From positions 1 to 64,000 of the forward strand of contig JBGVRH010000022.1 of the NCBI GenBank assembly GCA_045128275.1: DNA of 64,000 nucleotides, in the 5' to 3' direction. The translations under genes were made by a program, and so were the position numbers. Below are positions 15,440 through 22,280 of this stretch, piece after piece. The notes under the pieces were generated by a model, which searched no databases, was not told the DNA's origin, and saw only the letters and a program-made list of their open reading frames with translations. The stretch comes from CAMEON01 sp045128275 (GTDB lineage Bacteria > Bacillota > Clostridia > Oscillospirales > CAG-272). Within the stretch, counting starts at the first letter, position 1. The number at the start of each line of letters is the position of its first letter.

Positions 15440-15853
15440 ATGCGTAAAGATGATGAAAGGCTTGCCGTTCCTACCCCGGGCGGGGATGCTTTGTCGGAGG
15501 TGCCCGTCGAGGTTCGGCCTCTGCACGGGGTCCTGTTCGTGCTGGCTTGCCTGGCGGTGGCGGTCTGCTTGCTGATCTTCACGGTGTGGGCGGTCATTCT
15601 GCTGACCTACACGCCCGGAGATCCCGAGCAGGCGGGGATGGGAGAGATCGGCGTGATGATGGGAGAGCTGGGAGCGGCCTTTATCGTGCTGATGCTGCGG
15701 GGGATATTCCGTCCCGTTTGGCTCTTGGGGCTTGCGCTGTCGATAGTCTTGGCTGTGCGGCGGCGGGGGAAGCCTCGGTGGCTGTGGGTCGCCTCGCTTT
15801 GTATGGCGGGGGGACTTGCGGTGATGGGAGCGGTCATGCTGGTTTGGATATGA
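15440..15853 (+). CDS. Small membrane protein, first of three tandem paralogs
   Basis: A 137-residue protein with about three transmembrane helices. The last cytoplasmic loop and helix read RRRGKPRWLWVASL, a motif shared with the next two genes. The start at 15440 follows AAAGGAGG. It is the first gene of a likely three-gene operon with short gaps (20 and 16 nt). I do not recognise the family. The N-terminal 25 residues are polar and unlike the N-termini of the other two. Confidence 0.7.
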   Translation: MRKDDERLAVPTPGGDALSEVPVEVRPLHGVLFVLACLAVAVCLLIFTVWAVILLTYTPGDPEQAGMGEIGVMMGELGAAFIVLMLRGIFRPVWLLGLALSIVLAVRRRGKPRWLWVASLCMAGGLAVMGAVMLVWI

Positions 15854-15873
15854 CACTCAATAAGGAGGCTGTT

Positions 15874-16269
15874 ATGGATACGAATGAAAAGTTGGATCGG
15901 ATCATGCCGCCCGTCAAGGCGGAGAAAAAGCATATTGCCCTGTTCGTGATCGCCTGTGTGCTGTTGGCGGTTTCGGCGGTTCTCGCCTGCTTTCTGATGG
16001 CGGTGCATCTGGATCCGCCGCAGGTGGAGACCCCCGTGGGGGATCCCTTGGCGATCGGGGCTCTGCTGTTGGCGGGGGCCGCCTACGGCATGGCTATGCT
16101 GATCGCGCTGGCCTTGTTCGTGATCAACTGGCTCTGCGGGATGGTGATCATGGCTCTGCTGGCCATGGAGCGGAGGAACAAGCCCAAGTGGCTGTGGGTG
16201 GCGTCGCTGACCGTGGCACTGGTCAGTCTCTTGCCCGCGGCCATGGTGGCGGTGGCGGTAGCGGCGTAG
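15874..16269 (+). CDS. Small membrane protein, second of three tandem paralogs
   Basis: A 131-residue protein with three hydrophobic helices. The start is ATG 15874, 6 nt after AAGGAGG; the same frame is open far upstream but runs over the first paralog in another frame. The motif ERRNKPKWLWVASL precedes the last helix. The N-terminus DTNEKLDRIMPPVKAEKKHI resembles that of the third paralog (VKVKKSHI before the first helix), so the second and third copies are closer to each other. Function unknown. Confidence 0.7.
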   Translation: MDTNEKLDRIMPPVKAEKKHIALFVIACVLLAVSAVLACFLMAVHLDPPQVETPVGDPLAIGALLLAGAAYGMAMLIALALFVINWLCGMVIMALLAMERRNKPKWLWVASLTVALVSLLPAAMVAVAVAA

Positions 16270-16285
16270 GCCGGAGGGTGAGAAT

Positions 16286-16666
16286 ATGGACGAAAAACCA
16301 TCCGTCAAGGTCAAGAAAAGCCACATCGTTCTGCTGATCTTTGCCTGTGTATGCCTGCTCATCGCTCTGAAGGGGGCAAAGGATCTTTCGGAGGTCTTCC
16401 TGTTGGCCGAGACTCCGACCTATCCCTCCGACGTGGGGGCGGCAGGGCTTTTCGCCATCCTGCTGGGGGAATCGTTGCGGGGATTTGCTCTGACTGTTCT
16501 GTTGCTGGGATTTGTGCCTTACCTATGCGGCGGGCTGGTGCTTTCCATCGTGCTGGTTTCCCGCAGACGGGATAAGCCCGCTTGGCTGTGGGGGGTATCG
16601 CTGGGATTGGCTGTCCTGTTCGGGCTGATCGCGGTGGGACTTGTATTGGCTTGGATTTTGGTATAA
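16286..16666 (+). CDS. Small membrane protein, third of three tandem paralogs
   Basis: A 126-residue protein with three hydrophobic helices. SRRRDKPAWLWGVSL precedes the last helix, as in the two preceding genes. The start at 16286 follows CGGAGGGTGA. A terminator follows the stop after 8 nt, closing the three-gene unit. Function unknown; the triplication suggests either dosage or a hetero-oligomeric membrane complex, but nothing in the sequence decides this. Confidence 0.7.
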   Translation: MDEKPSVKVKKSHIVLLIFACVCLLIALKGAKDLSEVFLLAETPTYPSDVGAAGLFAILLGESLRGFALTVLLLGFVPYLCGGLVLSIVLVSRRRDKPAWLWGVSLGLAVLFGLIAVGLVLAWILV

Positions 16667-16674
16667 GATAAAAT

Positions 16675-16717
16675 ACCGTCTCGGCGGGGCTCTGGGGAGT
16701 CCGTCGGGGCGGTTTTT
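16675..16717 (+). terminator. Terminator after the three small membrane proteins
   Basis: A stem of ACCGTCTCGGCGG with CCGTCGGGGCGGT (several G-T pairs) followed by TTTTT. Confidence 0.75.
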
Positions 16718-16830
16718 GTCAAGAGGGCCGGTTGGGTCGGGCTCGTTTTTTGGCGCTTTTTGTCGTCGCGGCGCATACACTGTGGTGGGGGGCGGTACGC
16801 CCTCAACCAATACTGCAAGGAGGATAATCT

Positions 16831-17685
16831 ATGGCAACCTTTCAGAACCAAGCGACGCTGACCTACGGTGGCAATGTGACCACCTCCAACGTGGTGACGG
16901 GGGAGCTGCAGCAGGCGGTTTCCGTGGCGAAGTACGCCATCAACGACACCTACACCCAGGGAGAGGTACTGACCTACGTGATCAGTCTGGTGAATTCCGG
17001 GACGACACCCTTGACCGAGCTGACCGTGACCGATAATCTGGGGGCGTACGTCCTGAACGGGAACGATCTTGTGCCTCTGGACTACGTGACGGACTCTCTT
17101 GCCTACTACGTGGGCGGTGTCCTTCAGTCCACACCTGTGATCGCCGCGACGGATCCCTTGGTGGTGACGGGAATCACCGTGCCTGCGGGGGGGAATGCCT
17201 TTCTGGTGTATCAGGCGCGGGTCAATGAGTTTGCGTCTCCCGCCCAGGGTGGGAGCGTGACCAACACGGTCACCGTCACGGGGACGGCTCTGCCCGCGCC
17301 CATCACGGCCTCCGAGACGGTCACCTCCGACTCCGAGGCCTTCCTGACCATCGGGAAATCTCTGAATCCCACAACCGTCTCCGAGGGTGATCGCCTGACC
17401 TACACCTTCGTGATCCAGAACTTTGGCAACACTCCCGTGGTGACGACCGATGATGCCGTGGTCACCGACAACTTCGATCCCATCCTGTCGGATCTGGCCG
17501 TGACCTTCAACGGCGCGGTCTGGGCCGAGGGTGTCCAGTACACCTACGACGATACCACCGGGGCTTTCGCCACCATTCCCGCCAACATCACCGTGCCCGC
17601 CGCCACCTACACCCAAAACCCTGCTACGGGGGCGTGGAGCGTGGTGCCGGGGGTGAGTACCTTGGTGGTTGTGGGGACTGTGTGA
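16831..17685 (+). CDS. DUF11-like repeat protein
   Basis: A 284-residue protein of two Ig-like repeats of the conserved-repeat/DUF11 type. Each repeat contains a K-x-[ND/LN] start, then TYTFVIQNFGNTPV or TYVISLVNSGTTPL, and a TVTDNL or VVTDNF strand. The N-terminus ATFQNQATLTYGGN and the phrase SNVVTGEL are typical of a clostridial and bacillar family. There is no signal peptide or sorting signal, which is odd for such folds; spore-coat-type or non-classical export is possible but unproved. The start follows AAGGAGG (16817-16823). It is a single gene ended by a terminator. Confidence 0.75.
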   Translation: MATFQNQATLTYGGNVTTSNVVTGELQQAVSVAKYAINDTYTQGEVLTYVISLVNSGTTPLTELTVTDNLGAYVLNGNDLVPLDYVTDSLAYYVGGVLQSTPVIAATDPLVVTGITVPAGGNAFLVYQARVNEFASPAQGGSVTNTVTVTGTALPAPITASETVTSDSEAFLTIGKSLNPTTVSEGDRLTYTFVIQNFGNTPVVTTDDAVVTDNFDPILSDLAVTFNGAVWAEGVQYTYDDTTGAFATIPANITVPAATYTQNPATGAWSVVPGVSTLVVVGTV

Positions 17686-17714
17686 GCTTCGGCCACGGAA
17701 AACTGGAAGATTGG

Positions 17715-17740
17715 GGGCTGTCCTGCGGGACGGCCCTTTT
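17715..17740 (+). terminator. Terminator after the DUF11-like gene
   Basis: A 9-bp stem, GGGCTGTCC with GGACGGCCC, followed by TTTT, 30 nt after the stop. Confidence 0.75.
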
Positions 17741-17743
17741 GGT

Positions 17744-17773
17744 CTTGCGTGCTTGCTATAAATGTGATATAAT
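17744..17773 (+). promoter_or_regulatory. Promoter of ECF module 3
   Basis: TTGCGT (17744-17749), 18 bp, TATAAT (17768-17773), with TGTGA before the -10. A long leader of about 85 nt follows. Confidence 0.65.
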
Positions 17774-17865
17774 AAATAAAAACGAGAAAATTTTTACAGG
17801 TTTTCGGATTTTTGTCGACTGTACAGGTGAAGGAGCTATCAGAACATCTGTAAAGGAGGTGCGGC

Positions 17866-18450
17866 ATGGAGCTTCAAACCCAAGCGGCTATGAGTGACGA
17901 GCAGATCGTGGAGCTGTACTGGCAGCGGGATGAGCGAGCTATTCAAGAGACCGACCGCAAGTATCAGCATTTTCTGCTGACGGTTGCCCACAACATTTTA
18001 CGGGACGCGCAGGACTGTGAGGAATGTCTGAACGATACCTATCTGGGGGCGTGGAACGCCATCCCGCCCGCGCGGCCGAAGGTCTTGCAGGCCTTTCTGG
18101 CCACCATCATGCGGCGGACGGCCATTGACCGCTACAAGGCGGGAAAGCGGCAGAAGCGGATAAGCTCCGAGCTGACGGTGGCCCTCTCCGAGGTGGAGGA
18201 GCTTCTGACCGACGGAAGCGACCCCGCCGCCGAGCTGGACGCCCGTGAGCTGGGGCGGGTCATCAGCGCATACATCCGCTCCCTGCCCAAGCGGCGGAGG
18301 TATATCTTCATGAGTCGCTACTATATGGCGCGGCCTATTGGAGAGATCGCGAGACTGCTGGGCTGTAGTGAGTCCACCGTCAACAAGGAGATTGCGGCGA
18401 TCAAGTGCGATCTGAAGGAAAAGCTGGAAAAGGAGGGATATTCTCTATGA
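17866..18450 (+). CDS. ECF-type RNA polymerase sigma factor (module 3)
   Basis: A 194-residue ECF sigma factor. Sigma-2 includes DAQDCEECLNDTYLGAWNAI; sigma-4 includes IGEIARLLGCSESTVNKEI. The start at 17866 lies 5 nt after AAAGGAGGT; an internal ATG at 17890 (MSDEQIVELYWQRDE) aligns with the starts of the other two sigma factors but lacks a ribosome-binding site. It overlaps the next gene by ATGA. Compared with modules 1 and 2 it is more diverged and has an eight-residue N-terminal extension. Confidence 0.9.
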   Translation: MELQTQAAMSDEQIVELYWQRDERAIQETDRKYQHFLLTVAHNILRDAQDCEECLNDTYLGAWNAIPPARPKVLQAFLATIMRRTAIDRYKAGKRQKRISSELTVALSEVEELLTDGSDPAAELDARELGRVISAYIRSLPKRRRYIFMSRYYMARPIGEIARLLGCSESTVNKEIAAIKCDLKEKLEKEGYSL

Positions 18451-19061
18451 AGGAGCAGGAATTCTTGGACGCGGTCAGCCACATTGAGGCTGACGTGGTG
18501 GAGTCTTTTGTGGCCATGGATGCCCGACTGCAAAGGAAGGCGGGGCGCTCCAGGGCCGGGATCGTCTGGACACGGATCGGTGCGGTGGCGGCTTCCGGTC
18601 TGATTCTTGTGCTTGCGTTTTTGACAAGCATAGGAGATGCAAGCATCATTGCCACCGCGGTGATGAATTACGGGCCGGCAATTTCTCTGCCGATACTCAT
18701 TGCGATCTTCCTGTCATTTGGCTTTTCCTTCACGAAAAAAGAGAAAACTCCATCGTCTTTGCTGTTAACAAACGGTATTCTATTGACGGCGATCAATGCT
18801 TTGAATATTTTCGGAGTCTGTTTATACTCCATATATGCGGGTATCAACATGATCGGCAAGCTCCCAATCATATTGGTCAGCTCGAACGTGGGCCTGTGTT
18901 TATCTCTCGGTATAGGTATGGCGATCATCCGAACCAAAAAAGAGTGGTGGCAGAGGCTGATGCTGTATCTGTTGCTTTTGATGATCTCCGTGATCGCTTC
19001 ATGCTTGGCGCATAATACCATGGCTATGCTTATGAACGGTGACGCGTTCACGGCTTTGTAA
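18447..19061 (+). CDS. Polytopic membrane partner of ECF sigma (module 3)
   Basis: A 204-residue protein whose start (18447) overlaps the sigma stop as ATGA. The cytoplasmic N-terminus (1-40) has EFLDAVSHIEADVVESF, matching the putative sigma-binding motif in the other two partners. In contrast to those, it continues with five or six transmembrane helices (first at about 43-63) and almost no outside domain. From about residue 55 on, codon use is more AT-rich than in its neighbours, suggesting that the membrane part was joined to the N-terminal motif later. The anti-sigma role is inferred from position and motif. Confidence 0.65.
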   Translation: MKEQEFLDAVSHIEADVVESFVAMDARLQRKAGRSRAGIVWTRIGAVAASGLILVLAFLTSIGDASIIATAVMNYGPAISLPILIAIFLSFGFSFTKKEKTPSSLLLTNGILLTAINALNIFGVCLYSIYAGINMIGKLPIILVSSNVGLCLSLGIGMAIIRTKKEWWQRLMLYLLLLMISVIASCLAHNTMAMLMNGDAFTAL

Positions 19062-19078
19062 AAAAAGCAATCGTACGG

Positions 19079-19115
19079 AAAAAGGCGATACCCGCGTGGA
19101 TATCGCCTTTTTTTT
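19079..19115. terminator. Bidirectional terminator between convergent genes
   Basis: GGCGATA (19084-19090) pairs with TATCGCC (19101-19107); A's precede and T's follow, so it can serve both ECF module 3 and the minus-strand gene ending at 19124. Confidence 0.85.
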
Positions 19116-19123
19116 ATGGGGGA

Positions 19124-20359
19124 TCAGACCACCCGAACCAGCACTCCGTCCCCCGCGGCCATAGTAAAGCTGCCGTCGCAGGTCTCCCACGCGCCCGTAG
19201 CCTTGTTGAGCTTCTCCAGCCCTCCCTCGGCCTTCACGGTAACGGTCACGGCGTTCTTGTAGTCCTTATTGACCAGCATACACTTATCCCCCGCGAAGAA
19301 GCCCGCCACGAGGCTTCCACCTTCAATAGCGGTGTACTTGCCGTAGCCCGCGAAGGGAGTGGTCAGCTCGTCGGGGTCGCCGCCTACGTGGAAGACGGCC
19401 TCGGAGGTCATCTCCCCCTCTCCGCAGATGCCATTGTAGAGGGCTTGGAGGTCGGCGTTGATGGCCTTGACGATCTCGTACTTCTCGCCCCTGGTGCCGT
19501 CCGAGAGGATGATGCCGTTGTGGTACGACCAGGGCTCGGTGTGGGCGGTGCCGGGGGTCCAGTAGGTGAAGTAGGAGATGAGGGTGGAGCCGTAGGCCAG
19601 GGCGGTGAAGGCCTCCCAGCGCACCTCGGCCTCGGTGGGCCAGCGGTAGTGCCAATGCTCCACCAAGAGGATGATGTCCATCCACGGCACGCCTCGCTTC
19701 ATGGCGTTACTGCGGATGATCTCCAGGTTATCGTAGTAGTGGGCTCCGTTGGACTCGGCGAAGAGCTTGTTCTCCCAGCCGTTGCGGACACGGTTCTCGT
19801 CGCTGACGCGGGCGGGGGTCAGACCCTCCAGGGAGTCCACCTCTCTCTTACTGAGGTTGTAGTGATCGTAGGAGAGAACGGTGGGATGGACAATGTCGAA
19901 GTAGCCGTCGATGTGGCGCTGGTAGCGCTGTGCGAAGGTCTCGCCCTCGGCGGGGGGAACGGCGTGGAAGGGGAGGAGGTTGATGTACTCCCCGTGCTTG
20001 GGATCGTGGGTGTTGAGGTAGTCGGCCACCCGCCCCAGGGTGGGGAAGTAATCGTCCAGGGGCTCGTCCTTGATGAAGAAGCGGTTGACGGCGGGGTAGT
20101 CGGCGTAGTCGGAAATGACGGCATCCAGCAGGGCCTCCCAGCCCTCCTCACCTGCCAGGGCCTGCCCGATGCGGTAGTCGCCCACGTTGGCCTTGAGGCC
20201 CAGCTCCTCGCACCAGCGGAGAACCTGCTGATTGGTCTCGGGGCCGTAGCTGCATTCGATGATGTTGAAGCCCGCCTCCTTGGCCTCTATGAGACGCTCC
20301 TTGGAGAGGAATTCGGGGCGGATGCCGTACCAGTAGGTGATGGGGTAAAGCTTGGTCAT
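19124..20359 (-). CDS. Cytosolic glycosidase-like barrel protein
   Basis: A 411-residue protein without signal peptide. The N-terminus MTKLYPITYWYGIRPEFLSK and the blocks FFIKDEPLDDYF (about residue 100), YINLLPFHA and LSYDHYNLS (about 160) follow the order of the central domain of the secreted lipoprotein at 12768-15335 (QDEPHDEY, NLLPPYN, LTYDHYP). A TIM-barrel glycosidase is likely, with the D/E of the DEP block as a candidate catalytic acid. The C-terminal 100 residues look like the beta-sandwich that often follows such barrels. Start 20359 follows AAAGGAG. It lies downstream of a sugar-binding lipoprotein on the same strand and may act on imported oligosaccharides. Confidence 0.65.
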   Translation of the reverse strand: MTKLYPITYWYGIRPEFLSKERLIEAKEAGFNIIECSYGPETNQQVLRWCEELGLKANVGDYRIGQALAGEEGWEALLDAVISDYADYPAVNRFFIKDEPLDDYFPTLGRVADYLNTHDPKHGEYINLLPFHAVPPAEGETFAQRYQRHIDGYFDIVHPTVLSYDHYNLSKREVDSLEGLTPARVSDENRVRNGWENKLFAESNGAHYYDNLEIIRSNAMKRGVPWMDIILLVEHWHYRWPTEAEVRWEAFTALAYGSTLISYFTYWTPGTAHTEPWSYHNGIILSDGTRGEKYEIVKAINADLQALYNGICGEGEMTSEAVFHVGGDPDELTTPFAGYGKYTAIEGGSLVAGFFAGDKCMLVNKDYKNAVTVTVKAEGGLEKLNKATGAWETCDGSFTMAAGDGVLVRVV

Positions 20360-20379
20360 AGCAGACTCCTTTCGGGGGA

Positions 20380-20520
20380 AAAAATGAAGAATGAAGAATG
20401 AAAAATGAATAATGGTGGATGGAAACCTTCGGTTTCCTGCGATTTCGTTGTATAATGAATGGACAAATCCGTAGGATTTGCACCGAAACTATTCACTATT
20501 CATTATTCATTATTCATTAT
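20380..20520. repeat. Hairpin element with AATGAAG/ATTCATT ladder arms
   Basis: A ladder of GAATGAA-like units (20380-20414) is inverted at 20489-20520 (ATTCATT units). Between the arms are two small perfect hairpins, GGAAACC-TTC-GGTTTCC (20421-20437, 3-nt loop) and CAAATCC-GTA-GGATTTG (20464-20480). It has the same plan as the interiors of the elements at 12368 and 24005, but lacks their terminal repeats. Confidence 0.65.
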
Positions 20521-20528
20521 CAAAGAAC

Positions 20529-20553
20529 GGGGTCGGGGCAAATTCCCGACCCC
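20529..20553. terminator. Weak terminator-like hairpin downstream of the sugar-binding lipoprotein
   Basis: GGGGTCGGG pairs with CCCGACCCC around AAATTC-like loop sequence. On the minus strand the T tract is poor (GTTCTTTG), so termination may be partial and allow read-through into 20359-19124. Confidence 0.4.
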
Positions 20554-20576
20554 GCGCAGGGTTTTTATTGGTTGGA

Positions 20577-22106
20577 TCAGCTGATGCCGTTCTTCTTCTC
20601 GAACAAACGGATCTTGGACTGGAGGGCTCGGTCTACGGATCTCTGCTTGCCTGCGTAGACGGCGGCGAACTCACGCTTGGCCTGCATGGCCTCGGCGAAG
20701 GACTGGAGCATGACGCTGCCCAGGGGCAGGTTGTAGGCCAGGATGAAGGAGTTATCGAAGTTGTCGTGGATGATATCGATGATGGCGGCGGCCTTCTCGT
20801 CATCTACGCACTGCACCTGGAGGCACTCCTTGTAGTACACGGGAATGAGGACCTTGGCGGTCTCGCGGTTGAGCACCTCGACTACGGTGGAGATGAAGGC
20901 CAGATCGGTGGAGGTAGCCAGGATGGCACCCATCTCGGTGGTATCGTGGGCGGAGGTGGTGTACTTCTTATCCGACGCGAAGAGCATGGGGTAGGGAAGC
21001 ACGGCGGCATCGCCCTCCATCTGACGGAGGATGGCGTTCTCCAGGGAGCCCAGACGCTGGTAGCCGACGATGAGGCACTCGTCCTGGGTAAAGGCGGTGA
21101 GCAGATCGGCATCGGTGGTGAGAGCTACGCTGGCGCTATCGTTGTTGAAGAGAGTGCCCATGGCGTTGGCCAGCTGGTTAGCGCGGTCGCCCTCGTGAAG
21201 CACCACGGTGGGGTAGCCGTCCTCGTCGCGGGAGATGAAGGTGGGATTACCGCTGACAGAGAAGGGGATGGAGCCGCCCCAGAACTCAGGCTCCATGAAG
21301 CCGAACTGGTCGCCCTTGTCCTTGGTGCCGTTGAGGTTCTTGTCCACGTACATATCCGAGATGATCTCGTTCATCTTCTCATAGGTCCACTCGAAATTGG
21401 TGACCACGTCGTAGAGCTCATCGGCCTTGCGGTTGTAGTGATCCAGGTAGATCTGCTTGTTGAGCAGGAGCAGATGGGCATCGCGGAGGATGTCGATGAA
21501 ATAGTCGCCTGCCAGGACGTACTGATAACCGTCCATGAGGCGGAGGTCATCCATATAGTCCTTGTACCAGTAGGGACGCTCGAAGTCGAAGACGCAATCC
21601 TCGTCCAGGACGTTGCGGAAGTTGCCCTCGATGAGCAGCTCGGCGTAGGCGTAGATATCGTTGATGACCAGATCGTACTCGTCGGTGCCCGAGGTGGTGA
21701 AGCGGCGGATATCGGCGGCGACCGCATTGTAGGCCAGATCGATCTGGGTGAACTGGAGCTCCACGCCCAGGAGCTCTTCCACCTGGATGTTGCGCTCCAG
21801 AACGGCATCGTTGACCAGACCGCCGTCGGTCTCGCCGGTGCCCTCGATGAGGAAGTTGGAGTTACCCTTACCCATGGTGGAGATGTTGGTGCTGGTGTAG
21901 ATGCGGAATTCGCGGCCGTCGTAGTTGACGTTGTCGAAGCGGTGGTCTTCCTCCACCGACTCGCCCTCGGAGTTGGCGCCGGTATCACCGGGCAGGGTGA
22001 CGTCGGGACCCTCCTGGGTCTCGCCGCAGCCCGTGAATACGACGGCGACCGACAGCAGCGTGATCAGAGCCAGCAGCAGGCTCAGTCTTTTCGTAAATGT
22101 TGTCAT
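20577..22106 (-). CDS. Extracellular solute-binding lipoprotein (family 1, sugar type)
   Basis: A 509-residue lipoprotein; lipobox FTGC with C27. After an acidic linker the mature protein (about 58-509) looks like a large family 1 sugar-binding protein: ELLGVELQF, a DEYDLVINDIY strand, the acidic loop DKNLNGTKDKGDQFG and the block EGDAAVLPYPM. It would deliver a sugar or oligosaccharide to an ABC transporter, but no permease or ATPase genes are in this window. Start 22106 follows AAGGAG. A palindrome (22150-22165) lies in its upstream region. Neighbours are a glycosidase-like gene and, divergently, a heparinase-like lyase. Confidence 0.85.
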   Translation of the reverse strand: MTTFTKRLSLLLALITLLSVAVVFTGCGETQEGPDVTLPGDTGANSEGESVEEDHRFDNVNYDGREFRIYTSTNISTMGKGNSNFLIEGTGETDGGLVNDAVLERNIQVEELLGVELQFTQIDLAYNAVAADIRRFTTSGTDEYDLVINDIYAYAELLIEGNFRNVLDEDCVFDFERPYWYKDYMDDLRLMDGYQYVLAGDYFIDILRDAHLLLLNKQIYLDHYNRKADELYDVVTNFEWTYEKMNEIISDMYVDKNLNGTKDKGDQFGFMEPEFWGGSIPFSVSGNPTFISRDEDGYPTVVLHEGDRANQLANAMGTLFNNDSASVALTTDADLLTAFTQDECLIVGYQRLGSLENAILRQMEGDAAVLPYPMLFASDKKYTTSAHDTTEMGAILATSTDLAFISTVVEVLNRETAKVLIPVYYKECLQVQCVDDEKAAAIIDIIHDNFDNSFILAYNLPLGSVMLQSFAEAMQAKREFAAVYAGKQRSVDRALQSKIRLFEKKNGIS

Positions 22107-22149
22107 GAGAAACTCCTTCCAAAGAAGTATAATTTTACCTCTCCATTAT

Positions 22150-22165
22150 CTCACACAAATGTGAG
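22150..22165. promoter_or_regulatory. Palindrome CTCACA-CAAA-TGTGAG, candidate operator
   Basis: A perfect 6-bp inverted repeat with a 4-bp spacer lies 44 bp upstream of the sugar-binding lipoprotein start. On the minus strand it sits just before GATAAT, a possible -10. It could be an operator for sugar-dependent control; the regulator is unknown. Confidence 0.4.
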
Positions 22166-22219
22166 CCAAATTTAAACGATAAATTTACAATTTGTGAACA
22201 ATGATTCGTGAAAATCCCC

Positions 22220-22249
22220 TTGCCAAACCCCGTGCAGGTGTGGTATAAT
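22220..22249 (+). promoter_or_regulatory. Promoter of the heparinase-like gene
   Basis: TTGCCA (22220-22225), 18 bp, TATAAT (22244-22249), preceded by TGTGG. An in-frame ATG at 22248 lies inside the -10 and so is not the start. Confidence 0.7.
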
Positions 22250-22280
22250 GGAGAAAACCCACAAGAAGGAGGATGTAACC

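Noticed and set aside
16774..16781. CATACACT, resembling a sporulation sigma-E -10, upstream of the DUF11-like gene
   Set aside because: No matching -35 lies at the right distance, and one short match is not enough. It would be of interest if the DUF11-like protein proved to be spore-associated.
20441..20460. TATAAT at 20451 as a promoter inside the repeat element
   Set aside because: There is no -35 at proper spacing, no TGn before it, and no gene downstream on that strand for which it is needed.
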